From: AP-15 sp963818695
Lineage (GTDB): Bacteria > Pseudomonadota > Alphaproteobacteria > ATCC43930 > CGMCC-115725
Direction of reading: 5' to 3'
Assembly: GCA_963818695.1 (NCBI GenBank)
Contig: CAWFTG010000001.1
Span: forward strand, 186,001-250,000
Length of the DNA: 64,000 bases
Shown: piece after piece, positions 34,032-44,078 of the stretch
Position numbering within the stretch: the stretch's first letter is position 1
How the letters are laid out: the number at the start of each line of letters is the position of its first letter
Made by a program: the position numbers and the translations under genes
Notes under the pieces: generated by a model
Databases searched by the model: none
The model's input: only the letters and a program-made list of their open reading frames with translations
Told to the model about the DNA's origin: nothing

Positions 34032-35321
34032 TCACTCTCGTCCCTCGGAAAGGACGGAAAAGGCGCGCAGGAAGAAGTCGGGCGCCCCGAAATTGCCGGA
34101 CTTGAGCGCCAACGCGAAGGCCGGCTCGCCGAGGCTCCCGGGGAGACTCACGGTCCACGGCACGCCGGGATCGATCTGCCGGCCGATGCGTAGACCGGAG
34201 ACGCCGAGCGCGTGGACGATCGCCCCCGCGGTCTCGCCGCCGGCAATGACGAACCGGCGCGCCCCCTTTTCGGCAAGCCCGCGGGCGATCGCGGCGAGCG
34301 TCTCCTCGACCAACGCTCCGGCGCGTTCGCGGCCGACCACTTCCTGGATCGCGGCGACCTCCTCGGGTGGCGCGGTCGCGCTGATCAGGATCGGCCGGTC
34401 GCCGAGCCGCGGCATCGCCCAGGCGAGCGCTTCCTCGGCAATGTTGGAGCCTGCAGCCCCCGCAATCGGGTCCACTGTGAAGAGCGGAGCGCGCTCGCGC
34501 ATATAGGCGACCTGGGCACGCGTCGCTTCCGAGCACGAGCCCGACAGCACCACGGCCGCGCCCGCGATGGGCGGCAGCACATCGGCGGCACTATCACCGA
34601 TCAGACCCTTGCGGCGGAGATTCTCTGGCAGCCCCAACGCGATTCCTGATCCGCCGGTAATCAGCGGGAAATCGGCCGCGGCCTCGCCAATCGCTTCGAG
34701 ATTAGCATCGTCGATCGCATCGACGATCGCGTGCCGAAAACCGGCTTGCCGCAGCGCCGAAAAGGCATCGCGGATGGCCGCCGCGCCTTGCGATACATCG
34801 TATTGCGGCACGAGCCCCACTTTGCCGCGGCACTGACGCTGCAGGACCCGCACGAGGCTCGGGTCGCGCATCGGCGTCAACGGGTGGTCGCGCATACTCG
34901 ATTCCGACAACAGCACGTCGCCGACGAATAAATAGCCGAGGTAAATTGTTCGGCCGTTTTCGGGAAAAGCCGGACAGAACAGGGTGAAGTCGGTGTCGAG
35001 CGCCCCCATGAGCGCCTCGGCCACCGGTCCGATATTGCCGGCATCGGTCGAGTTGAATGTCGAGCAGTATTTGAACAGGATCTGCCGCGCCCCCGCCTGT
35101 TGCAGCCAGGCGAGCGCCACAAGGCTCTTCTCGATCGCCTCGCCGGCCGGGATCGTCCTGCTCTTCAACGCAACGACGACCGCCTCGGCGTCGGCAACTT
35201 CCGTGCTCGGCGATGGCACGTCGATCAGTTGCACGGTGCGCATCCCGCGCCGCACCAAAGTATTGCACAAATCGGTGGCGCCGGTGAAATCGTCGGCGAT
35301 CGCACCCAACAACACGCTCAT
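34032..35321 (-). CDS. otnK: 3-oxo-tetronate kinase (four-carbon acid sugar kinase, DUF1537)
   Basis: 429 residues, full length. N-terminal substrate-binding domain: LGAIADDFTGATDLCNTLVRRGM (Asp10/11), KYCSTFNSTDAGNIGPVAEAL and FCPAFPENGRTIYLGYLFVGD (in blocks), the hallmarks of OtnK. C-terminal nucleotide-binding domain: RRFVIAGGETAGAIVHALGV (in blocks), DPGVPW and LKSGNFG. Phosphorylates 3-oxo-tetronate with ATP. Divergent from otnI across a 69-nt region with an operator-like repeat. Followed by otnC after about 200 nt with an intervening palindromic repeat. Confidence 0.93.
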   Translation of the reverse strand: MSVLLGAIADDFTGATDLCNTLVRRGMRTVQLIDVPSPSTEVADAEAVVVALKSRTIPAGEAIEKSLVALAWLQQAGARQILFKYCSTFNSTDAGNIGPVAEALMGALDTDFTLFCPAFPENGRTIYLGYLFVGDVLLSESSMRDHPLTPMRDPSLVRVLQRQCRGKVGLVPQYDVSQGAAAIRDAFSALRQAGFRHAIVDAIDDANLEAIGEAAADFPLITGGSGIALGLPENLRRKGLIGDSAADVLPPIAGAAVVLSGSCSEATRAQVAYMRERAPLFTVDPIAGAAGSNIAEEALAWAMPRLGDRPILISATAPPEEVAAIQEVVGRERAGALVEETLAAIARGLAEKGARRFVIAGGETAGAIVHALGVSGLRIGRQIDPGVPWTVSLPGSLGEPAFALALKSGNFGAPDFFLRAFSVLSEGRE

Positions 35322-35344
35322 CGCGCCCTCCCGCAGGGTCTTGT

Positions 35345-35355
35345 GTTACAGTAAC
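35345..35355. promoter_or_regulatory. operator-like inverted repeat between divergent otnK and otnI
   Basis: GTTAC-A-GTAAC, a perfect 5+5 repeat, lies in the 69-nt region between the otnK start (35321) and the otnI start (35391). Its location allows one regulator to control both arms of the tetronate cluster. GntR-type regulators often control such clusters, but no regulator gene is present. Confidence 0.4.
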
Positions 35356-35390
35356 CGCCCGCCGTTGCGCCCGCAAACGAGGACACTGCC

Positions 35391-36177
35391 GTGCCGAAAT
35401 TCGCCGCCAATCTCAGCTTCATCTTCCAGGAAGTCGGGTTTCTCGACCGTTTCGCCGCCGCTGCCGAATGCGGCTTCAAGGCGGTCGAGTATCTCTCCCC
35501 CTATGAGCACCCGCCCGAAGTCATCGCCGAACAGCTTAATGCGGCATGGGCTCGTCCAAGCATTGTTCAACATGCCGCCCGGCGACTGGGCCGCGGGCGA
35601 GCGCGGCACCGCCGCCTTGGCCGGGCGCGAGCAGGAATTCCGTGACGGAGTCGAACAGGCGCTCGGCTACGCCAAGGCGACGAACTGCAAGCTTCTGCAC
35701 GCGATGGCCGGGGTATTGCCGGCCGGAACCGACCTCGCCGCGGCCGAGCGCGTCTATGTCGCCAACTTGCAGTTTGCGGCCGAGCGGCTTTCGCGCGAGG
35801 GAATCACCGTCATCATCGAGCCGATCAACAACCGCGATATCCCCGGCTATTTCCTCAACACGACCAGCCAAGCGATGTCGGTCATCGAGCGGGCCGGGCA
35901 CCCCAACCTCAAGCTGCAGCTCGACCTCTACCATGTGCAGATCATGGAAGGTGATCTCGCGCATCGAATGCGGGCCCTCGCCGGCCACTATCCGCATGTG
36001 CAGATCGCCGGAAATCCCGGCCGTCATGAGCCAAATGTCGGCGAGATCAACTACCCGTTCCTCTTCGACCTGTTCGACGAGCTCGGCTATTCGGGCTGGA
36101 TCGGCTGCGAATATCGACCCAAAGGAGACACGCGGGCGGGACTCCACTGGGCGAAGCGCTACGGCATCCAGGGCTGA
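35391..36177 (+). CDS. otnI: 2-oxo-tetronate isomerase (hydroxypyruvate isomerase family), one frameshift
   Basis: TIM-barrel sugar isomerase. GTG 35391 (GAGGAC upstream) opens MPKFAANLSFIFQEVGFLDRFAAAAECGFKAVEYLSPYE (in blocks). Near 35540 one extra base disrupts the frame at EQLN; the other frame resumes RHGLVQALFNMPPGDWAAGERG and continues with VIIEPINNRDIPGYFL (metal Glu), KLQLDLYHVQIMEGDL (Asp, His), HVQIAGNPGRHEPNVGEINY and GCEYRPKG (Glu). With one base removed, 261 residues, exactly the OtnI/Hyi length. It interconverts 2-oxo- and 3-oxo-tetronate. Ends 3 nt before denD. Confidence 0.88.
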
Positions 36178-36180
36178 GCG

Positions 36181-37164
36181 ATGCGCGTCGTCATTACCGG
36201 CGGCTGCGGATTTCTCGGCCAGCGGGTTGCGTTGCAGCTGCTCGTGCGAGGTGACGTCGACGATGTTGTTTTGTTCGACAACGCCCTTCCGGCTTTGCCT
36301 TTGCCCGAGAACAAAGGACTGAGCATCGTGGCCGGCGACATCGCCGACCGCGACGCGGTGCGCCGGGTGATCTCGACCGGCACGAGTTCCGTATTCCACC
36401 TTGCCGCGGTGGTCAGCGGCCAGGCCGAAGCCGACACCGACCTCGGTTATCGCGTCAATCTCGACGGGACCAGGGCGGTGCTCAATGCCTGCAAGACGCT
36501 CGGCACCTGCCCACGCCTGGTGTTCGCCAGCTCCCTCGCAGTTTATGGCGGTGCGCTGCCGCCGGCGGTCGGCGAGGACACCCCGCTGACGCCACAAACC
36601 TCATACGGGACGCAGAAGGCAATCGGCGAATTGCTAGTCAACGATTACAGCCGCAAGGGATTTGTCGACGGCCGCGCGGTCCGGTTGCCTACCGTCGTCG
36701 TGCGGCCGGGCCGGCCCAACCGCGCGGCCTCGACCTTTGCCTCCTCAATGGTCCGCGAGCCACTCGCCGGTCGCGAAGCCGTCTGCCCGGTATCGCCCGA
36801 TACTGTCATGGCGCTTGCCTCGCCGCGACGTATCGTGACCGGGCTCCTGCACGCCCACGATCTGCCCGCCGATGCCTTCGGCGCGAGCCGGTCATTGCAG
36901 CTCCCCGGCTTTTCGGTCGCGGTCGGCGAGATGGCCGCCGCGGTCCGCCGTGTCGGTGGCGAGGCGGCCTATGCGCGCATCCGCTGGCAGCCCGACCCGC
37001 AGATCCAGCAGATCATCTCCGGCTGGCCGCAAGAGCTACGGGCTGCGCGTGCCGAAGCGCTCGGCTTTGCCGCCGATACCGGCATCGACGAGGTGATCCA
37101 AGCCTTCATAGAGGACGACCTCGAGACGCAGAAGCAGCAGCAGTTCGTTGACGGAGCCGGCTAG
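36181..37164 (+). CDS. denD: D-erythronate dehydrogenase (NAD-dependent epimerase/dehydratase family)
   Basis: 327 residues of the extended SDR type: NAD motif GGCGFLG (7-13), VFHLAAVVSG, SSLAVYG and the catalytic Y142-x3-K146 in TSYGTQKAIGE. TVVVRPGRPNRAASTFASSMVREPLAG (two blocks) matches the DenD subgroup. DenD oxidises D-erythronate to 2-oxo-tetronate, the first step of the pathway completed by OtnI, OtnK and OtnC in this window. Same strand as otnI, 3-nt gap. Its stop overlaps the convergent MFS gene by 4 nt. Confidence 0.88.
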   Translation: MRVVITGGCGFLGQRVALQLLVRGDVDDVVLFDNALPALPLPENKGLSIVAGDIADRDAVRRVISTGTSSVFHLAAVVSGQAEADTDLGYRVNLDGTRAVLNACKTLGTCPRLVFASSLAVYGGALPPAVGEDTPLTPQTSYGTQKAIGELLVNDYSRKGFVDGRAVRLPTVVVRPGRPNRAASTFASSMVREPLAGREAVCPVSPDTVMALASPRRIVTGLLHAHDLPADAFGASRSLQLPGFSVAVGEMAAAVRRVGGEAAYARIRWQPDPQIQQIISGWPQELRAARAEALGFAADTGIDEVIQAFIEDDLETQKQQQFVDGAG

Positions 37165-38471
37165 TCGCCAGGCGCCGCCTCCAGCGCTCGTGGCGCGAGC
37201 GCAACGGGCGTCTCCCGCACGCAAAGGGCAGCGACGATTGCGGCCATCAAGCCGAATATCGCGAGCGCATAAAGCCCGCCGCTAAAGCTGCCCGTGGCAT
37301 CTTTGAACCACCCGACGATCGGAGGGCTGGCGCTGCCGCCCAAGATGCCAACCGAGTTGACCCAGGCAATGCCGCTCGCCAAAGCCGGCCCGGTGAGGAA
37401 TACGGCGGGCAGCGGGAACAGATGCGCCTGCGACGCGTAGAGGCCGATCGCGGCAAGCGATAGCCCCGCCACGGCCCAATAACTGTTGTCGAGCAGCCCT
37501 GCGATCAGGCAGCCCGCGGCCATCGTCGCACAGGAGGACGTCAGGTTCCACCGGCGCTCATTCTTGCGATCCGAATAACTCCCCCAAACGATCATGCCGA
37601 TGGTCCCGAGCACATAGGGAATTGCGGTGGTAAAGCCGGTCTGCATATTCGTCAGACCGAGCCGCTTGATGATCTGTGCCGCGAACACCGCGATCCCGAC
37701 ACTGACGCCGGCCTGGCCGAAATGGATTGCCGCAAGCGCTAGCACGCGCGGGTTGAAGAGCGACTGGAGCACCGAGATGGTGCGACCGGTCTCGACCTTC
37801 TGACGCTCTTTCGCCATCTCGGTCGCCAACCACTCCCTTTCTTCCGCCTCGAGCCAACTCGCCTGCGCCGGCCGGTCGGTCAGGTAAAAAAACGTCGCGA
37901 TCCCGAAAATCACCGCAGGTGCCGCCTCGCAGAGGAACAACCATCTCCATCCAGCAATGTCGAGGAAGCCGTCGAGCTCGAGAAGGGACGTCGAAATCGG
38001 GGCGCCGAGCCCGATCGAGACCGGGATAGCGGCCATGAAGCCAGCGACGATGCGGGCGCGATGCGAGGGTGGGAACCAGTAGGTGAAATATAGGATCATG
38101 CCGGGAAAAAAGCCGGCTTCGGCGAGCCCGAGAACAAAGCGCAAGGTGAAGAAGCTTACCGGTCCGCTGATGAACGCAAACCCGCCCGAAACCAGGCCCC
38201 AGGTCACCATTATGCGGGCAATCCAGCGACGCGCGCCGACCCGCTCGAGGATCAGATTGCTCGGCACCTCCAATAGGAAATAGCCCCAGAAGAACGCACC
38301 CGCTCCAAGCCCGAAGATGTAAGAGCTCAGCCCGAGATCCTTGTTCATGGTCAGCGCTGCGAACCCGATATTCACACGATCGAGGTAACAGATGAAGTAG
38401 AGGACAAAACAGAACGGCAACAACCGGAGATAAACCTTTTTCATGGTCTGCCGTTCGATTGACGTCATCAT
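37161..38471 (-). CDS. MFS transporter, anion:cation symporter (ACS/phthalate permease) type
   Basis: 436 residues with about 12 predicted membrane helices. ACS-family landmarks: LPFCFVLYFICYLDRVNIGFAALTM (helix 1, in blocks), FGLGAGAFFWGYFLLEVPSNLILERVGARRWIARIM (in blocks), RFVLGLAEAGFFPGMILYFTYWFP and YSDRKNERRW in the central loop. ATG 38471 has GGGAGG upstream. Such permeases import carboxylates and aldonates with protons. Being convergent with denD, it may supply the tetronate substrate, an inference from position only. Confidence 0.92.
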   Translation of the reverse strand: MMTSIERQTMKKVYLRLLPFCFVLYFICYLDRVNIGFAALTMNKDLGLSSYIFGLGAGAFFWGYFLLEVPSNLILERVGARRWIARIMVTWGLVSGGFAFISGPVSFFTLRFVLGLAEAGFFPGMILYFTYWFPPSHRARIVAGFMAAIPVSIGLGAPISTSLLELDGFLDIAGWRWLFLCEAAPAVIFGIATFFYLTDRPAQASWLEAEEREWLATEMAKERQKVETGRTISVLQSLFNPRVLALAAIHFGQAGVSVGIAVFAAQIIKRLGLTNMQTGFTTAIPYVLGTIGMIVWGSYSDRKNERRWNLTSSCATMAAGCLIAGLLDNSYWAVAGLSLAAIGLYASQAHLFPLPAVFLTGPALASGIAWVNSVGILGGSASPPIVGWFKDATGSFSGGLYALAIFGLMAAIVAALCVRETPVALAPRALEAAPGD

Positions 38472-38524
38472 GGGTTGCCTCCCTCAGGAAACCGTTTTGC
38501 TGATAGCAGATGCGAGGCTGTACG

Positions 38525-40291
38525 TCATCGGAGCCGTCTATAGAGACGTTGGAGCCAGGAGCGCCATGAACGTTTCGGTGCCGGTTCCAGCTCGACGCCG
38601 ACCTCCGTAATCGCATCCCCCCGCATGTCGCGCACGATCAGTTCAACAGCGCCGAAGCGGGTCCGGTCTCCGACGGCCGGTCGGCCGGCGAACCTCTCTG
38701 CCAAAAACTCGGCGAGTGTCTGTGCTCCATTGGTCTCCGCTGTCGGATCATAAAGATGCGCGATTGCGGCGAGCGCAGTAGCTGCATCGAAATAGAACTC
38801 CCCGAAGAGCCCCCGAGCATCCGCCCTGCTGCGGTCGGGGCGCGGTCCGAACAGGCGGTCGAGCAGAGAAAGGTCTTGCGGACGCGCCAACGCAAGCACG
38901 TAGTCGCCTGGTGCGAACGGTGGGGCGGACGCAATGCTGCGCGCGATCCCATCCCGGATCACCACCAGAACACTCGCTGTGGCCGGGAGCGGCAGTGCCT
39001 GCACCGCTTTGGAAGCAGCCGGAGAGCTAGCTTCCACTCGGTAGCCCACAACCGTGTTCTCGTCGCCTTGCCGTCCCGGGAGGTCGATGTCGAGACGGGA
39101 GGGGTCCGGGGCCGGCGGTACGTCCAGATCCAGCATCCTTGCTGCGGCGGCAGCCGTCCACCCTTGGACGACCAAAGACGTCAGAACAATAATGAAAGCG
39201 AGACCGAAGTAGGTCGCTGCGTCCGCCAGCCCTGCGAGGACCGGTATGATCGCAAGGAAGATCGGTACGGCGCCTCGCAGACCGACCCATGAAATGAAGG
39301 CAATCTCCCCGGCGGTGCAGCGAAATGGGAATAAGCACAAGGTCACCGCCAACGGGCGCGCCACCAGCATGAGCACGGCCGCAACGACCAGGGAGGGCCC
39401 GAGCGTTGGAACCAGGGCCCTTGGCGTAACGAGCAGACCCAGCATCAGGAAGAGCACGATCTGGCTGAGCCAGGCAAAGGCGTCAAACGCTTGATTGATG
39501 ACCTGAGTTGCGCGATGGCGGTGGCTGCCGAGGATCAGACCTGCCAGATAGACGGCCAGAAACCCGCTTGCGCCGACCGTCTGGGCGCCGCCGAAGAGGG
39601 CGGTGGCACCGGCGAGAGCCAGAATAGGATACAACCCGGACGTCGCTTCGAGACGATTGATCAGAGCGAGCAGCACATAGCCGCCGCCGATGCCGAAAGC
39701 AGCTCCGCCGACAACCTCCCGCGCCAACAGCGCCGCAATGTGCGGTCCCTCCAAAGGCGCCGGGGACACCAGCAGATTGACCAAAAGCACAACGAGCAGC
39801 ACCGAGGTCGGATCATTGATGCCGGATTCGATCTCGAGGATCGCGGCGATGCGCGCCCGCAGCTCGAGACGGCGCAAATGCAGCAGCGCGGAGATCGCCG
39901 CCGCGTCCGTCGGCGCAACAATGGCCCCGACCAGTAGCCCGCTGGTCCAGGAAGTCGAGAAGAGCAGCGCTGCCGCCGCGCCGACGACCGCCGCCGTGAG
40001 GATGACACCGATAGTGGCCAGAGCCAGAGACGGCCACAGTGCGCGTCGGACGTCATGCGGATCGGTCCGCAGCCCGCCGTCGAACAGAATGACGGCGAGG
40101 CCGATGCTGCCGATCAGGTAGGCGGCGTGAAAGTCGCGAAAGAGGATGCCGCCCGGTTCGCCGGCAAGCATTCCTAATCCGAGGAAGACCAGCAGCAGCG
40201 GAGCGCCAAAGCGCGCCGAGAACAGGCCGGCGAAAATGCTCAGCAGCACCAGTGCGCTACCGAGCAGGATCAGCTGATGGCTGGCTTCCAC
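38525..40291 (-). CDS. K+/H+ antiporter of the NhaP2/CvrA type (CPA1)
   Basis: 588 residues. About 13 membrane helices through residue 390, with LLVFLGLGMLAGEPGG, the pore motif IVAPTDAAA (TDAAA), ESGINDPTSVLLV (ND motif) and WVGLRGAVPIFLAI. The soluble C-terminus includes an RCK_C/TrkA-C-like stretch (TVVGYRVEASSPAASKAVQALPLPATASVLVVIRDG, in blocks) and a CorC/HlyC-like end, as in NhaP2. GTG 40291 start. Exports K+ in exchange for protons. It lies next to the K+ importer kup (same strand, about 108 nt apart), forming a K+ homeostasis pair. Confidence 0.92.
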   Translation of the reverse strand: MEASHQLILLGSALVLLSIFAGLFSARFGAPLLLVFLGLGMLAGEPGGILFRDFHAAYLIGSIGLAVILFDGGLRTDPHDVRRALWPSLALATIGVILTAAVVGAAAALLFSTSWTSGLLVGAIVAPTDAAAISALLHLRRLELRARIAAILEIESGINDPTSVLLVVLLVNLLVSPAPLEGPHIAALLAREVVGGAAFGIGGGYVLLALINRLEATSGLYPILALAGATALFGGAQTVGASGFLAVYLAGLILGSHRHRATQVINQAFDAFAWLSQIVLFLMLGLLVTPRALVPTLGPSLVVAAVLMLVARPLAVTLCLFPFRCTAGEIAFISWVGLRGAVPIFLAIIPVLAGLADAATYFGLAFIIVLTSLVVQGWTAAAAARMLDLDVPPAPDPSRLDIDLPGRQGDENTVVGYRVEASSPAASKAVQALPLPATASVLVVIRDGIARSIASAPPFAPGDYVLALARPQDLSLLDRLFGPRPDRSRADARGLFGEFYFDAATALAAIAHLYDPTAETNGAQTLAEFLAERFAGRPAVGDRTRFGAVELIVRDMRGDAITEVGVELEPAPKRSWRSWLQRLYRRLR

Positions 40292-40399
40292 CGCTTGACG
40301 GGTGAGCCGCGGCGGGTGACATCGCCGGTCCGCACTCCGGTCTGCTTGCCGGGGGCCATCGGCTTTCTGCTAGCCGAGTGCAGAGTTGCGGTGGGCCGC

Positions 40400-42306
40400 T
40401 CAGATCTCGACTTCGAGACCCATCTCGACGACCTGTCCGGTCGGCACGCCGAAATAGGCAGCCGGCAGATTGGCGTTGAGGTGCATCGCAGCAAAGAGCC
40501 GCTCCCTCCACACCGCCATCCCGGGCACCTTGCCGCTCGGGATGACCATGACCCGTCGCGAGTAAAAGGTGATCCGCTCCGGGTCGATGCCACGCAGATC
40601 AGGGTTTCGGCAAGCAAGCTTCAGCCCCTCCATGACATTGGGATGTTCCATAAATCCGAAATGGAGGGTAACCCGGGTGATGCCGGCACCGACCGCCGCG
40701 AGTTTTGCGCGCTGGTCCGGTTCGACGCGCGGCGCATCGCTACTGATCGCCGAGACCAGCAACACCCGCTCGTGCAGCACGCGATTGTGCTTGAGGTGAT
40801 GCGTCAAGGCGAGCGGTATGCCCGAGCTTCCCGCGGTGAAAATCGCGGCGGCTCCCGGCAAGCGGACGGGTGGGTTCTCGAGCACCCAGTCGACGAACTG
40901 GTCTTCGCGCTGCCGCATTCCTGCGCGCTGGCGCTCTAGCAGCTGGTACCCCGTGCGCCAGGTCAGCATCAGGAACGCGAGGACGCACGCCAATAGGAGC
41001 GGGAACCAGCCGCCCGCAAGCAGCTTTGTCGCGTTGGCGGCAACGAAGATGAGTTCGACGACGAGCAGCGATCCGTTGACGGCCGCAACGGCGAGCGGGT
41101 TATAGCCCCATTGCAAGGCGACAAGGGCTGCGAGGACCGTGGTGACTGCCATCAGTATCGAGACCGCGATACCGTAGGCGCCGCCCAGCGCGTCGGAGGA
41201 GCCGAAGGTGATCACCGCCCCGAGCGTCCCGGCGGCGAGCAGCCAATTGACCATCGGCATGTAGATCTGCCCCTTCTCGTGGCTGGCCGTATGGAGCACC
41301 CGCATGCGCGGCAGAAAACCGAGCTGGATCGCCTGCTGGGTCAACGAGTACGCGCCGGAGATGATCGCCTGCGACGCGATGATGGTAGCGACCGTCGCGA
41401 ACGCCACCATCGGATAATGGAGCCATCCCGGTGCGAGCAGATAAAACGGATTCTCGATGGCGCCGGGGTCGGCCAGGAGCAATGCTCCCTGGCCGAAATA
41501 ATTCAGGACCAGAGCGGGCAAGACGATCGCGAACCAGCCGAGGCGGACCGGCAAGCGGCCGAAATGGCCCATATCCGCATACATCGCCTCGGCGCCGGTG
41601 ACCGTGAGAAAGGCGGCGCCGAGCACGGCGAAACCGACGCCCGGTCCCGCATGAAGAGGTAGATCAGCGCATGATGCGGGCTCAGTGCGCGCAATATCTC
41701 CGGTGCGCTAATGATCCCGTGCAGGCCGAGCACGCCGATAGCGAGGAACCATATCAGCATGACCGGCCCGAAAATGTTACCGATGAACGCGGTTCCCTTG
41801 CGTTGAACCAGGAAGAGACCCACCAGGATGGCGATGCTGATCGGAACGACGACAGGCGCGAGCTGCGGTGCGTCGAGCTTGAGCCCTTCCACCGCACTCA
41901 GGACCGATATTGCTGGCGTGATGACGCCGTCGCCATAGAGCAGCGCAGCGCCAATCAGCCCGACAATGAGCAGGGAGGCTCGCCAGGTTCCGGGTGGCGC
42001 ACGCCGCACGTCGAGAAGCGCCAATAGCGCGACAATGCCGCCCTCGCCGCGGTTGTCGGCGCGCATGATCAGGATGGCGTATTTGAACGAGACGATCACG
42101 ATCAGCGACCAGAGGATCACCGACGCGATGCCGATGATGGTTTCCGGCGTGATCGCTCCGGAGGCATCTGCGGCCTGCTTGAATCCATAGAGCGGGCTCG
42201 TGCCAATGTCGCCGTAGACGATTCCGAGCGCGGCGAGAGTCGCGGTAGCGGGCACTTGCCGTGCTTCAATCCGGGGTAGCGCTGCCGCTTGAAGGGTTCT
42301 GGCCAT
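40400..42306 (-). CDS. kup: low-affinity K+ uptake protein Kup, one frameshift
   Basis: ATG 42306 (GGGGAGG upstream); the ORF extends 26 codons further without support. First frame: TLAALGIVYGDIGTSPLYGFKQA, the Kup signature, then YGDGVITPAISVLSAVEGLK. Near 41650 one base is missing (in CCGGGCG), the frame shifts, and GVGFAVLGAAFLTVTGAEAMYADMGHFGR follows in the second frame through the transmembrane core and soluble C-terminus (FMEHPNVMEGLKLAC, FYSRRVMVIPS). Restoring one base gives 635 residues, the exact family length. Proton-coupled K+ uptake across the inner membrane. Confidence 0.9.
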
Positions 42307-42431
42307 TCCTGCGTCCTCCCCAACCTCCACAAGTGTGAGCCGAAACTCGCGCAAAGGAAACAAGTGCTTATCAGGCCTCGGCACGATCCTGCGGTCGCTT
42401 TGTAGCCGTTCTCGTGCAATGATCAGCGGTC

Positions 42432-43820
42432 TTGCGGAACAGAACCGTCAGCGGTGGGGAGGCGAGGATCGACGCGGTCTCAATTTGGCAGAACCTGGTG
42501 GCGCATCTTGAGCAGCTCGAGAGGCATCTGCTCGATGAAATTCTCGTCTTTGCCAATCTGATCCAAATCCCCGCCGTCATCTTGACTGGCGGCGTCGCTT
42601 GGCTCGTGTGCCAGCCGATACGGCGCTGGGTCACAGCCTGGGTGGAGCGGGTTCCAGAGCATCATCATCTCGACTGGGTCGTATCCCACCGGTCATGGGT
42701 GACCAACAGGCTGGTGCCGCTGATCACGCCCGTGGCTTGGGCCATCGGGTTGTGGATTGCCGTTGCGGTCGCCGAGCACGCCGGATGGCCGCACGCGGTC
42801 ACCCAGACCGCCGTCAACCTGTTGCTCGCGTGGCTGGTGATCCGGCTGGCGGCAGCTCTCGTCCCTTACGCGGCGCTGGCCCGGCTGATCGCGGTGCTCG
42901 CTTGGCTGGTGGCCGCACTCAACATTGTGCATCTGCTCGGACCGACGCTCGAATTACTCGATAGCGTCGCGGTCGTCGTGGGCGGGCTCAGGGTCTCGAT
43001 CCTGACTGTGGTCAAGGGCGTGCTCTCGCTCGCCATGCTGCTGTGGGCTGCCACCGTCGCCTCCAATCTGTTCGAACGCCGCATCACCCGCGTTTCCGAA
43101 ATCACCCCGCGCGCCCGAGTGCTCCTCGGCAAGCTGATCAAGGCCACCCTGGTCACCCTGGCCGTGGTGCTCTCATTGACCAGCATCGGCATTGATCTCA
43201 CGACATTCGCGCTGTTCACCGGGGCGCTCGGGGTCGGTGTCGGACTGGGGCTGCAGCGGACCGTCTCGAACCTGTTCAGCGGGATCGTTCTGCTGCTGGA
43301 CAAGTCGATCAAGCCGGGCGACGTGATCGAGGTGGGCGGCACCTATGGGTGGGTCTCCTCGCTCGGCGCTCGCTACGTATCGGTAGAGACGCGCGACGGC
43401 ACGGAGTTTCTCATTCCGAACGAGGACATCATCACCCATCAGGTGGTGAATTGGTCACACAAGAGCGATCGCGTCCGCCTTAAAGTGCCGGTGCGCGTCC
43501 CGCACGATTCCGACCTCGACCAGGCGCTCGCGCTGATGCGCGAGGCGGCGAGCTATCCCGAGCGTGTGCTGGCGCTGCCGGCACCGAACGCCTTGATCAT
43601 GGCCTTCGGCGAGACGGCGATCGAGCTCGAGTTGCGGTTCTGGATCCAGGACGCCCAGAATGGCGTCCACAACGTGAAGAGCCAGGTCCTGTACGAGATC
43701 TGGCGATTGTTTCAGCAGCAAGGCATTAGCATTCCATACCCCAAGCGGGATCTTTATGTGCGCTCCGATCCGCCGGCCAATTTTGCCGAGGCTGATGATC
43801 GGCGACATCGCCGATCGTAA
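42432..43820 (+). CDS. mechanosensitive channel, MscS family
   Basis: About 462 residues from TTG 42432 (start uncertain; no clear ribosome site). Several N-terminal membrane helices are followed by the MscS pore helix and beta domain: ALFTGALGVGVGLGLQRTVSNLFSGIVLLLDKSIKPGD (in blocks), VIEVGGTYGWVSSLGARYVSVETRDGTEFLIPNED (in blocks). The pore-lining GALGVGVGLGLQ Gly/Ala pattern is well kept. Opens on membrane tension to release osmolytes. Divergent from kup with about 125 nt between, it fits an osmotic/K+ theme in this region. Confidence 0.92.
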   Translation: MRNRTVSGGEARIDAVSIWQNLVAHLEQLERHLLDEILVFANLIQIPAVILTGGVAWLVCQPIRRWVTAWVERVPEHHHLDWVVSHRSWVTNRLVPLITPVAWAIGLWIAVAVAEHAGWPHAVTQTAVNLLLAWLVIRLAAALVPYAALARLIAVLAWLVAALNIVHLLGPTLELLDSVAVVVGGLRVSILTVVKGVLSLAMLLWAATVASNLFERRITRVSEITPRARVLLGKLIKATLVTLAVVLSLTSIGIDLTTFALFTGALGVGVGLGLQRTVSNLFSGIVLLLDKSIKPGDVIEVGGTYGWVSSLGARYVSVETRDGTEFLIPNEDIITHQVVNWSHKSDRVRLKVPVRVPHDSDLDQALALMREAASYPERVLALPAPNALIMAFGETAIELELRFWIQDAQNGVHNVKSQVLYEIWRLFQQQGISIPYPKRDLYVRSDPPANFAEADDRRHRRS

Positions 43821-43982
43821 AGCAGTACGCGCGGTGATCAGGCAGTCATCGAAAACGGCATCGAGACGCAGAAAGCAGCTTGTTCATCGGATCTCGTCAG
43901 CGCCGGCCGCTTCGAGTCCTCTTCAACCCATGCCGCCTCGCGCTTTCGTTTCCTTCTAGCGCTTGTTTGGTCTAGGCGGATG

Positions 43983-44016
43983 CGGTCCGGCGAGGTTTCC
44001 GCCGGAGCCCGGACCG
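43983..44016 (+). terminator. strong hairpin between the MscS gene and the SDR gene
   Basis: CGGTCCGG (43983-43990) pairs perfectly with CCGGACCG (44009-44016), and an inner stem can form between them (CGGCGAGG...CCGCCGG). No T-tract follows, so an intrinsic terminator is doubtful. The gap 43821-44078 contains nothing else I can support. Confidence 0.3.
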
Positions 44017-44078
44017 GATTCCCGAACCGATAGCTTTGTCAATTTACAGCGATGCGCCGGGCGTGGCAATTTGGCGCG

